Below, in pieces: positions 11,290-23,600 of a stretch of 64,000 nt of DNA. Positions within the stretch are counted from its first letter, which is position 1. Each line of letters begins with the position of its first letter. Below the pieces are notes generated by a model that was not told where the DNA came from, ran no database searches, and saw only the letters and a program-made list of their open reading frames with translations. The stretch lies in assembly GCA_000827265.1 (NCBI GenBank), contig KN834764.1, forward strand, positions 260,387 through 324,386. Direction: 5' to 3'. The DNA is from Collybiopsis luxurians FD-317 M1 (taxonomy: Eukaryota > Basidiomycota > Agaricomycetes > Agaricales > Omphalotaceae). Both the position numbers and the translations under genes were made by a program.

Positions 11290-13647
11290 TGACTAGCTGA
11301 GCACAACTATGATACAAGAAGTCGTGAACAGAATAAGAGGCAAGAAATTGTGCAGGAAGCGAAAAACGGAGCTGCTTAAAAGCTGGCATATCCCCAACGT
11401 GTTCGTGCGTTTTCACGCAGCACACCACGAACTTAAATTAGACGAACCAGAAAAATATAGATAAAGAATACTTCAATGTAATCCCACCGTATCTTCAGCC
11501 CTAACCCCGCCACACCCAAGATCTTGTGTTTAATTCCCGTATCTTGGCTCAGCTATTCGGACTTGTCAACTCTGATAACGCTTCCTGAATCGCAAGAAAT
11601 AGCGAGCTCTCCTTGTACGAGATCGAGCGAAAGAGAAGTCGGATTTTGAATATGGCCCTCGTTGAGAAGTCCCGTGGTATGGGTGTGGGGAACCGAAGGA
11701 CTTGTTCAGTTATGGATTGTCGGTATATTTTTAAACGAGAGGGATCGTTATCCATAGCTGATAGAGTATTACAATCAAGAAGTTCCGAGTTCAGCGTGAA
11801 AATATAGGATTTATTCTTGGAAGCTTGAAAATTGGGATCTCGACTTTAAGATATTGCGGATAAGGGAATCTATCCAAGCGACCCGTCGAGCGAGAACATT
11901 TTTGCAAAACGAGTGCACAGCTTGGAGCTGCCTTCCAATCAGACAGTGAGAAGAGTTCATCTTCCCAGAACAAGTTGTTCGGCACTTTCAGTCAGCCACT
12001 TTACGCCTGAATTTGAAAGAGAAACACAGATTCAGCTGAGAAATGAGATCGACATACACATGTCTTAGAACTATATCATTCTCGATATCATCTACTTACC
12101 ATTTTAATTTGTCGGTGGCGATTCCACTGGATTTCCGAAATGTTCTCACCAAAGTACGAGGATCTTTTTGTCCATCGCGAGATGAACTGAACTTGGAAAG
12201 CTATATTCCTACCTCCTATAGTTCGCTTGCCGTCAGGTACAAGAGATCGAGTTCATCGGCGGAAGGAGCAGGAAAGACAAGGCCAGTTCGCGAAATTCGT
12301 GTTATCTTTAGTCAGTTCGTCCAAGCGTTGGTTATTGGTTAGTTATCGAATCAGGGCTAGTGATTAAAGCTCTCTTAGATAGACGGTCATTATTGAATTG
12401 TTTTTTGGGCAATCGCCATAAGTTTGGCGAAGGGACTTACCGAGGAAGATCTGATATAAATTATGATTTAAATAAGTATGTAAGCGCTTCAGCGCTTACA
12501 CGTAACATGGCAACTTCTTCCGCGTTGATTGTGCATTCAATTTAAAATTCAGCTTCCGTGGTACGCACCGTTTCTATCAGTAAGCCACGGCTGGCAATTT
12601 CCTTGCTGATTGCCTCAATACTTATTTTCCTCGCCATCGCCTCGTTGCAGATCCGGAAGGCTCTCAACCTCAATGGCACTTGACTTTGTCAAAGGCGGGA
12701 GTCTTTGATTCTACTCGGAACTCCGATAAACTACGGGAGTCCGAGCGAATACGATTCGCGTGTAGCAATGAGTTTTTTTGAGTCAGTTCCGTCCTCGCAA
12801 CCTGGGGAGTTTGGATAGATAAGGTTTTACATTAAGCCCTCGCAATTCAGTAACTCTGTATACCAGAGTTTCCAAAGAGAACTGATGAACCTGATTAGAT
12901 CTGTTTCTGGAACACCCGTTTTTTAGATATCTTCTGCCATATCAGCCCCGGCTATCAACCAGCCCAAAGTGTTCACGTTCACCAATAATTTGTCTCTCCC
13001 CCACTTCTACCGCGGACGCTCTGTGTTATCAGCAGTGGAAAATTTTCATCTTTCCCGGGATTAAGTCTGTATGGGCCTCGGTGCGCGGGGCTCAGATCTA
13101 TCGGATCTTTGTGCCACACATCATCCAGAGCATCTGATATTGCGGAACATATGAACTTTCTTCAGGACCTGAGGTTCAGTTAAATCCTCTCGCGTAGGAG
13201 GAAGCCCAGCCGTTTGAGATGCAACGTTCTTTCGCTTCGCGCCTTGGGCCTGAGACGTAATCCGGACAATGGGTTTTGGCATGCATATCTTGAACGGGCA
13301 AGCCTGTACCATCTTCTTATAGCACTTGAACTCACGGATAGACACTGATAACGAGAGATAAAGATCGGTAATGGAACATGAAGCATGGTCTTTTCGCCTA
13401 TATCGCGTATTGACTCAAGAACCGACATGATCCAGGAGAACTCGCTACGAATGTCGATGGCGGAAATGAGAAAATGGAAGTTCTGGATAAGAAAAGTCCC
13501 GCAACGGTAGGCCAACTTGAAGGGACCCGCCACCCGCCACGCGTCAAGGTCAAAGCGTTGGATCACAAAACCTTCATCAGTGGTTATATATAGTAAGCAG
13601 TACAAATACACATCAAGCAAACACGTAAGCGGTCCGAGCCAAAATCT
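11290..13647. other. Gene-poor 2.3-kb stretch
   Basis: Left part must hold the 2OG oxygenase promoter. The longest frame is a 146-aa minus-strand frame at 13180-13620, Arg-rich towards its end and without a recognisable motif; I do not call it a gene. Nothing else is seen. Confidence 0.4.
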
Positions 13648-15903
13648 CTAAAGTTGCTTATTCAAAGCAGCCATCTCCTGCCTCATAGCTTCCTCACGGT
13701 GAATCCGAGAGTTACCCTCCACGTCATCGATCCTCACTCGTCGCGAAGGATGGCGCGAAGAGGAGGATCTCGTTACTCTCGATTGTTCCTGGGATGGCCC
13801 CTCATCTGAATGAACAGGCTGGCTGTTTTCGTTCACCAAATCCAACTTTTTTTTTCCTGGTGATGAGTTTTCTGCAGGCTCGTTATCCCGGATCGTTGTC
13901 AGCTCGATGTGAACTACGAGAGCATTTGATGAAACTTGACTGGATGGCTTTTCAATGGAGGATTCTGGGGTGTACGTTCCTCGAAGCACTTGGAAGAGAG
14001 TCTTGACGCCGCGTACCAACGCCTAACAGAGTAATAAATAGAGACAAGTAAATCCAAGCATTCGAGTGAATATAAGCTGAATCTTGTTCCGCACTTACAG
14101 GGTCTGAAGCCGCAAGAAAGGCATAGACAATCGGTCGTCCGCCATATAGGGTATCACCTTTGGAGCCATAGAATTAAATTTTTGTGAAATTCTAATAGAG
14201 ATTCGGAACTTACTTAAAAGGAGAATGTTATAATCCTGCCAGTGCGGACCATTAATGAATATGCCCCGCACATGAATTAGGCCCCAAAGCTCACCAATTG
14301 ACTATGAATACCATCCGATATCGTCGAATGGAGAGCGGTAACCACGGTCAGAAGGTTGACCAAGCAGGACGCAATAGGATACAACACTATGAGATGCGAT
14401 TCAGAAATGAGCGATTGAAGCACTGTCCGCGCAACGGAAATCTCACCGATGCGTAAGATAATCTTCCTTAGGCTGTTTGAGTGTATCACTTGAGGTGAAT
14501 TCGAAGAGCTTGAAGAGACGAAGACACGGTTCATGCGGAACTACAGTGGATTACATCGATAGCAGCTTCTTGTATTATATGGGTTATACGCACATGATGC
14601 TTGAGTACAAACAACAATACGGAGCTGGACATTCCAATTTCAGCTATAGCAGCTAGTGCCGTCCATGCCATTTGAGTCGATACCTAGACAGTAGATTCGT
14701 AAGCCTTGAGAATGAAAATTCGCATTGAGGGTTATGACTCACCTGCCACGCTAGTCTCTGACTGATATTGTCGTTTTTGTACCAACAGTCACGTTCCAAC
14801 GGATCCCAGCTGCATTTTGACTTGAGTCGAAGCCTGTATTCAAAGTATCAATGGAATCCGCTTACCCGTATTGATTGGCGGCATAAGGCGGGATGACGAG
14901 AATTGCGGACAATAGCAGAGAAAAGGTAATGTAAAACTTTTCCATGTTTCGGCCATTGAATCCGTGGAGGACGACAAGCCTATGATCAGATGATTCAATC
15001 TATCGAAGTTGCCCGTAAGCAAACCACGCACTGCAGATTCAGAGCTATACAAAATAGAAGGAAGCTCGAAATCTGTAGCATTAGCTGGAAGTATAACCTC
15101 TGAGCTTCGGATAAGAGCAAACCAAAATTTTTCGAACGGACCTGCAAAACGAATATCGAGAAACCGCAAAGGAATCCCTCGTGGGTCATCATGCCTCCTA
15201 CAGCGCTCGCGATACCAAAGATCATACTTTCGAACACTTTCATTGCATGGCCCAAGGAGGAAGTCGGGGAAGGCTTACTTTGCTATCAAAGCCACCGTGA
15301 CTATTCGAAAACTAACGCGATCAAGGCATGGGCGAGATTCAGGATGCCACCATACTGCGCCAATAGCGACGAGAACCAAGAAGCACAAACCAGCGCCGAT
15401 AGAAGATGTAGTAGCCCACAATAAATTGCTGCTCGAAAATAAATAAAATAAAGACGAAAAGTCAGTGGGCTATTGCAACTGTATGGAGATCAGTGCACTC
15501 ACGAGACTGATTTCATATCTGAAGTGAAAACGAAATCCACCATAAACGAGGCCTCGTTCTACGTGTTATGCGTTGTTCTGGATGAGGGAAGATAAGAAGA
15601 GCTCACGTAGAAAATCTGCAGCACGAGGCATTTATGAGAGCCGTACCGTTGTTGACCATTTCCGGTGTACTCAACTCCGAGCTCTGCGGCCTCGCAAAAA
15701 GAAGGTTTGATGCAGTTCCGGTCCTTAAAACTAAGTAGATTATAATGGAGAGTCGTAATTGAAGTGTCCTCGGTGGATGACATCGGCAAGAGAGCGTTGT
15801 TAGTCAAAAATTGGAAGTGTCCACAGAGCTCCATTCGTACAGCCAACTGGAAAGATCGACGCTGGACTGCAGATGATCGATAATCCTGAAATAGCAAGCA
15901 CAT
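13648..15903 (-). CDS. Multi-pass (7TM) receptor-like membrane protein
   Basis: Thirteen exons on the minus strand: 15903-15607, 15558-15503, 15428-15279, 15226-15142, 15072-15032, 14979-14866, 14833-14743, 14683-14594, 14540-14447, 14386-14295, 14235-14214, 14157-14099, 14022-13648; 521 aa, all phases consistent. The N-terminal 90 residues are polar with cysteines, likely outside the membrane. About seven hydrophobic helices follow, for example GAGLCFLVLVAIGAVWW, MIFGIASAVGG, SSFLLFCIALNLQ, FSLLLSAILVIPP and AWTALAAIAEIG. An extracellular loop holds CSWDPLERDCW. The 120-residue C-terminal tail is charged and disordered, ending EEAMRQEMAALNKQL. The layout fits the basidiomycete GPCR-like class sometimes compared with cAMP-receptor families; ligand unknown. 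Start codon choice among early Mets (15903 or 23 codons later) is open. Confidence 0.75.
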
Positions 15904-17627
15904 TGTATTCAGACGCTGGATGTGGTTGACAACCGAAATATTAAACTCGGATTTCGCTGGTCCTTGAGGCTTTCATTCATTCGGAACAGCTTTGAATTGA
16001 ACATTCATATGACAGGATGAATACCACTGTACAGGAATATCGAAGGAAAAGATATGAATTATACACTGGCAGTAGTCTGCATTCAGGAACGGTTGGGCAG
16101 TGGTGGTGGCGGAAGAGGGTGATCAACAATCGAGCCAAGTCGAGCGCTTATAATTTCGCCGACCTGCGCTTAATTGTGACCAGTACCATTGTGTCCACAC
16201 CGCTCAAGACACCGCTTCTTGACCTCTTACTACCAGTATTGTCATAGTCTCCATTCTCCTTCGCACCACTAACGCCCCAACATTTTCGCGGCATAACAAA
16301 GATGAAGACAACTTGTGAGGTTTGCGATTAAAAAGACCAAGTACACTGGCGCTAGGGTCTTTTTAGAGTGACTGCCGGCTCGAGCTTTTGGAAAATCCAA
16401 CTCAACTCGGGACCTATTTCACGTTCGTTTATTGTCGAGACTGGACCCCGCCGTGGAATCGAGGTACGACTCGGAGTAATCTGATATCCACCAAATAGAT
16501 CAAGGAGTCGCACCGAGATGCCATGACGCTGCAAATAAAAATCTCAAAGATATATGAACTGCTTCTTTGAGGCTTTTCGTGATGAGCTATATATGCATAA
16601 CTGAGCACCGAGTACGCAAGCGAGCGTCGGAGAATGAGATAGTAAAAATGGAACCTGCCGGTCGAATCAGCGCTCATTGAGCGCTCACATTAAGTATTGA
16701 AAAAAACTTTAAGCGCTCCCACACTCGGCATTTGAGGTCATTTTATCTTGGAGGAAATCGCTGCCAGTCTCTGGGAAACTATCTCAGACCCAGGCGTTGG
16801 CCGAGATTTACTAGTACTCGATACCGGAAACAATAGAACCTTAATCCTACTCCTCCTCTTGTTTCGATCCAGATATCTGCCATTACGACCCAATCTCTTA
16901 CCTCTGGCCTTCATCCCATCTTCCTTCCACCGATCTCAGCCTTTCAAAGATTGTGTGATCCTGACCACAGTTTCTCCGAATGTGGTTTAGGCCCAGCTGG
17001 AGGTATGAACCCTCAGGTCATTGGATTTTTTTTCAAGTCTTCCTTTTAACTCAGGCTGGTTTCAAACTTGTACACGCAACTGTCAAAAATCGCAACAAGG
17101 TTTATTGAAGAGGAGTGTTGTTTAAAGCGGGATATTTTCGAAGACATGGAAGCAAGTGCTGATCGACGCTTACTTCGGGGCTTGCTCTACGCTCGACTCT
17201 TTGTTTCCTCCGCTCATCATACCATCATACAATATGCCGCCTTAGCTTCTCTTGACTTCTGGACTGGTTTTACCGTCAGCCATTGATCATCAAGAAATCA
17301 ATTCGACTGGGACCAAGCTGCAGCCAAAATTCGTCTCACCACTTTTTAAACGCAGAAAATAATCTCTGAATGCTGCGAAAGCTCTGGTGACTCATATGAC
17401 TCCAGTACGCTGTTGTTTCGAGATACATGTGGGGAAAAGAATCTCAAACCCTCAGATAAAACCCGAGCCGAAAGCCGTATGCTCTAAATGCAATCGTGCT
17501 TCTCGGTTAATCGGTCCAAGTGGCAGACAGGATTTTGCCCTCTTCAGAATACTGTATATAAATGAAAATGACGGTGTGTTCGTATAATAAGAAGTCCAGT
17601 AAATATACACTATTATACAATCGATCC
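15904..17627. other. Intergenic, no gene seen
   Basis: Between the 7TM gene and the 3' end of the PKS gene, about 1.7 kb. Short frames on both strands have no recognisable content. The left part should hold the 7TM gene promoter. Confidence 0.4.
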
Positions 17628-20600
17628 TCAAACCAAGACATTGTTCAAAGTTTCACCGACGCCAGAAGCTGGATTCAAAAGTCCAAAGTGGGTGCCTGGA
17701 AATTCGAATATCTGTACCTTATCCGTCCATTTATCCAAATCAAATGCCTCAGATGCTCCTTGAGTACGGGAATCCACTTGAGTGCCGTTCTGCGCCTTCA
17801 TCAATACGGTCCACTCGGCAGGCCACTCAAGACCTCCGAACTCTCCACTTTGCTGAAGTCGTTCCATTCGTGTACTTTCCCGGATGCCCATAAGCAAGTG
17901 AGCGGTGTACGCCTGACAGAACCTTGCGGTCCATTTGTGCTCCTTGCCGCTTCCTTTGAAATGCTCTTCAAACTGCGTAATGAAATCCTCTGCTTCATCA
18001 AGTGCTCCACTCGTAGCCATATCCTTCACGATTTGCATGATCTATAGTATAATCGCTTCAATATGAACACATTCCAAGCTTCAAACGTTGCTCACATTAT
18101 CCGCCATGGTCCCATCTAGTATTGTCTGACGAATAGACTCTCGCATCTCTGGTCTGTGGAATAGTGTAGGTGCACCATCCAACATGATCAGCATTTCCAC
18201 TTTCTCATCAGATTCGCGCAACATTTGTGCGATGAAAAGTGCTACCACAGTGCCTGACGGAACGTTCCGTTGTGAATCAGAAGTACAAGCAAAACAAGTG
18301 GGGTAGCATACCAAATGAGAACCCGCCGAGACGATAAGGTCCTGTAGGTTGTTTCTTCTTGATCTGCTCGAGGTAGAAAGTCGCTAAGCTCTGCAGTGTA
18401 CCTGTTAAAGGTGCCTCGGGTGTATCTTGCACGCCATACACTGGCACCTGGATCTTCTGAGCGATCTTGCGCAAGACGAGGACCCCGCCTCCAGCGCCAT
18501 GGATGAAGAAAACGGGCAAACCACGTTTCACATCATTGAGGCTGACCACTGTCTGGCCCATCTCGTTCTCAACAGACGGGTTTGTAGCATCAGAAGCATC
18601 CTGGCCGTTGGAAGCTGAGGGGCGAGCCTCTAAAGCAACAGCTTGTTCCGCCTGCATCGAAAGCAGTTTCTCCACTGAGAGACAATGAGGAACCATGGCC
18701 ATCATGAGCTGCAACGTGGTAGTGCTTACCGGTCATATAGCTGCTGAGCAACTGGAGCTGTGTGACTTCCACGCTGAACTGTGCCTTCAGCATGCCTTTG
18801 AGGCGTGCAGCTGTGAGAGAATCCAGACCATAACTTGATAGCGGCATGGTCTCATCCATGTCCTCCACATTGAACGAGAGAACTCTGGCGCACGTTTCTC
18901 GTATTGTCCCTTCATGCGATGTACCCGAGGTGAAATTTTCATCCGCGTTTTTGACTACCAAATGGCGAACAAGTGACCGACTCCTTTCAGGGGCCATTCC
19001 AGCTAGTAAATTCGTCAATACCCTCTGCAAGAGGCCAAATCCATTGAACGTACATTCAAGCAGCATCTTCCAGTCCATTGCAGGTATATATAACGAATGA
19101 TGTGGCCTGTTGCCCAAGGATAAAATTGCATCGAAGCATTGCTGGACCACTTGTCTTGTACTGGCACCAAAGGATTTGTACTAGGCTCTCTAGTCAGTCG
19201 TCGATTATATCTTTGTAAATATTACTTACTCACCTTCTCTAGAGCAGCTTTTCGAGCGTTGACAGATCCCATACTGCGTGCCAACACACCAGCATCAAGC
19301 TAGGCATGGATTTAATTAGCGAACGATTGTACTAGGGTCAGAGGCAAGCTTACAATCGGTGGTATAGCTACGGATACTGTGTTCGGAAGTTCAGCTCCAA
19401 TCATTTCCATCTGGATTTGGGCAGCGGTATAGTTCGCTTGCCCTGGGGATATTCTGTGAATGCACAACGAGCTCGAGTTAATGCAGACCTTACCTGCGGA
19501 ACCACTGAGGGCAGAGGTAGTGCTTGTAAGCACAAGGAAGTCGAGTGACGCAGGATCAACTGCTGTAAGAAGAATCTGCAGTCCCTTTACTTTGACATCG
19601 TACACTGGTATTCAATCCGAAATCAATCAAATTTGGTAATGCACAGGCAAATTCGAGCTTACTGCGCTTCCAGTCATCCTCTGACTTCAAGTCCACGAAA
19701 AGCTGGTCATGCAATGTCACAGGGAGGAAGAATACCCCAGCAACTGGGTGATTGAGATCGGCAAACAACCTCTTGGTTTTGGCACTGTCGAGACAATTCA
19801 CTGCAACAGCCGTTACAGTGACACCTGGGAGAGTTCGTAGATAGTCAATCATCCTTTTCTCCCGGATGAAGTTGACACCCTCTAAAGTCTGTGTAAGGAT
19901 TATCGATATAAATATCAGTAGACGCAAATAACCAGTGAACCGTCGCAAACCTTTTCTCCAGATCTAGAAGTTAGAACAATGTGTCTGGCACCATTCTCCA
20001 CCATGAAGCTGGCAATAGCAATACCAAGTCCCCCTATACCACCGATTAAAACGTAAGACGCTCGTGGATTAAAAGCAGATGTTCCAGGAATTAGGCCTCC
20101 TTTGGTGACGGGGAGTTTGGGGTCGATGTTCTCCAAGCTAAGCAGAACGACATCATTTGGTGAAACAGAGTGCGCTCTCTCGTGTGCAACTGAGAGTTGA
20201 CCTAAGTCAAAGGTCTTGATCGAAGAAAACAGAGAGTCACGGATGGCAGGAGGAACGTCTTCCCAGGAAGAAAGAAGAGATTCTTCCTCGACCATAAGTG
20301 TCCAGTCAACTGATATGTACCGCTGACCGCGACGCATTCTACCCGGCAAGTCTCCCATAATTTGAACCAAGGTGCCATTTGCTGCCATTATTTGCGTCGT
20401 TTCTGTGCCTACGCTTGTATCAGTATCAAAGCTGATAACAAGCTCAATTCCCTTAGGAGCCTGTTTGCGCGCCGCCTCAACCCAGCTTCTGTGGTCATTG
20501 GATGCGTATACATCACCAAAATCATGACGATCTGAGGGTTCCGTCAAGGTGACCAAGACTTCGAAACCTGTGGCTCGAAGGTAGGAGTAAGTGGACATTG

Positions 20601-23600
20601 CAGCAGCAGGGCATCCACCAGCATGTAGAACGGTAAGGCCACGTCTCTTGGATGGAAGTGCATTCAAGATGACCGAGGATATGAATGCTAGACGTCCGAC
20701 CAATGCCGCTGCAACAGAGAGAGATAATCCATCTGGAATAACAGAGAGTCTCTCTAGAGGGCAGACAACTATACTTCCACTATAGCCGGGCACTATTCCA
20801 AATACTCTTTATATTTGTCAATCTTGAGTCTTATATCGAGCTGCATCAGAACACTTACCGTTTTCCTACTAGTTCTTGGTCAAGATCTTTTCCAACTGCA
20901 GTTACCACACCCGAGAATTCCGAACACTCCGGAAATATAGGCGAGACTGAGATAAAGGAAACTGCTACTTCGGCATCTTCATGGCGTAATTCCGGGGGGT
21001 ACTGTAGCCAAACTTGAGTTCCGCTAAATTGTACTGCTTTGGATCCCCGAGGTTCGGTAAGTGAGGGGGCTGGAACTTCCGCCACTCGAGGAACACTCAT
21101 ATGACCAGATTCATCCACCATCAGCTCTGCATGTACTAGCTTGAGGGGAATTAGCACATTATAAATGAAATCTTTCTGTCGATATGTGTCCCATGAAGGG
21201 TCGAATAACACGGTAAAAATCTTCCAAGTGGAGTATTCGTGACATAGTGACCGAGATAGACCTAGTAACGCAACATTGCTGGGTGTATTCTCTGTGTGGA
21301 GCCAAAGAGAGTATGTTCGGGTTAAATCGAGGGCAGATACAGTCCGAACGAGATCAGCTTCATCCCCAGCAGAAAAATGCAGAAGGAGCGTGTAGGCATC
21401 ATCTTGAGGACTAGATGTAGTATGATTTGAAAGTCCATTCATGATGTGTTTCGAGGTGGAGGCTTGCGAGATAAATGCAATATGCCCCACGCAATCACGA
21501 TTGCTGTCGGCGGAAAGGGAGAGATGGTTGGCGTAGCCAGCCGAATCCAAAACAGCTATCCATTCAGCAAGCTGCGGAGCTTCCAATGGCAGATTTGCTC
21601 CATAGATAGAGCTAAATAGAAAACTGGTCCCTGAAGAGGTATGAGTCACATGAGCATCAAAGACGAAATTCAAAAGCTTACACTTAGTCCCAGTGGCGGA
21701 GGATGCAAATGAACTTCCATCTAGCTCCAGTGCTGCAAGGTAACCACCGGGAACAAGCATCCCTTTAAGGTTCACTAGGACTCTAGGTATATCAGAGTAA
21801 GAGTACAAGGCATCGAATGCCACAACGACATCGAAACTGGCGGGTTCGAGCACCGTCTGTTCTTCGATCGAAACTGTGGGATCAAAAACCAGAGGTGTCA
21901 TTGTCATCCACGGAGATGTTACGGCCGCCTTCTGAGCAAGAATGATATCAGTATCACTACAGGAATAGTCGACATAATAGCCAGGGTCAAGCGCAGCATT
22001 GACCAGGGCGTGACCAAGAAGCTTCGTCAGATGTCCATGTCGAGCACCTATCTCTAGTACTCGTAAGACACGTTTCCCGGATGTGAAGGCGGCAATGATC
22101 ACGTCCATAAAATGCTTGACAAAGTCATCAAAGATTGGACCTATGAAAGGTGGGTTCCTGTGAACTCGGTCCATGATGTTGTCTTGAGAAAAAAACTTTG
22201 GTGCACTTTGAGTCGAGGACAGAATATCTAGAACAATGTCAGCCACATATACCGGTAGTAATTTGCATTGAAATTGAAATTAGCTACCTTTGTGGCTGTC
22301 GCCAATTTGATGTACAAGTTGTAGTGTATCTTCTGGCTGCATTGTGTCTATCGTGACACCTGGACTAGAGTTCCCGACCGCATTCTTCCAGTAGGTCAGA
22401 TAGCGCTTGCGACCAGGGTCCTCTGGGATAAGATCTTCAGGGATGTTCCTGAATGATAGATGTCAAGAAATTCTGCAAAAGATCATTTGGAGACTTACCT
22501 GAGAGCAGTACTGACATATGATACTACAGCTTCATCAAGATTTGTCAAAGAATTAACAATGCCTTTCTTCGGCGACCCTTCCAGTGTGATTGGGCACCTG
22601 GATTGTGAAGCTGGCATGGCGTATGGTTGCCAGTGAAGCGAGTATCGAATAGATGGAAGAGGGTTTTCTTGTGACACCCAGGAGAAATGAAGACCTGCGT
22701 TTAACAGATGAGTGTGAAATTGCAGAGGATACTGACAGGAAGAGTACTGACCTTCAATGGTGAACAGAACAGAGCCATTCTCATCTAGGACATATGCATT
22801 CACAGTCCAGGAGTGAGGCGTCCATTCACTCAATACAGCATAAGCTTGAAATTGATCTGGTAGCACAAGTGGCTCAGTGCTTCCATCATTCCGGAAAGCC
22901 CTCTTCAGCGAGTGAGGCAACTGACAAAAAGACATAGAATCAAATCAGTAACATAGCAGTCCAGTAATTAATGAACTGAACGCACAAAGACATTTCTATC
23001 ACGACTTCCATCATTCAATGCTCTGTACAACTGTAAAAATAATGAGATACAGGCTTGGCAGTTGACAATTATAGAACTTGCCAAAGCCCAACATAGACCC
23101 AGCTTTCAAAATGCAAATTAGACATAGGTCGGGCATAAAAAGAATTTAGTATTGCACCTGAAAAACTGCATCTAAAATGGCAGGATGAAAGTTGTAGTCT
23201 GTTGCATTCAAACCATTGACATGGCCACGGATCCATGCGACGGCCTCTGTCTCGTTCATGCAGAATCGATTGATTCTCATAAATCTACAGTCGAAATTAG
23301 TGATTTCAAAGGACTACAAAGTCAGCAGGCCATACTCGGGTCCAAACTGAGCATAATTCTCAAGCTGCGCATACAGTTCTTCTCTTGTGTTAGTTTGATG
23401 ACAGCGTTTGGTGACTGCGTCAATATCAATCGATATTATGGCATTGGGACCGAGTTTCGGTATACCATAACCCAATTTACCATGGGCATGGACAGTGTCA
23501 AAAGGAGGAGTGTTCTGACGTGTCCATTCCAAGTCACCCCGCATGGCTGCAAGTGATGTTGAAGATTTGATGAACCATTCCACCCCTTCCTTGGAAACCT

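Noticed and set aside
13180..13620. 146-aa minus-strand open frame next to the 7TM gene
   Set aside because: Composition unlike its neighbours, no family resemblance, and no sign that it joins the 13-exon model.
15142..15428. Alternative reading of the 7TM exons giving other hydrophobic frames
   Set aside because: Several frames are hydrophobic here; only the chosen junctions keep phase across all thirteen exons and yield helices with canonical splice ends.
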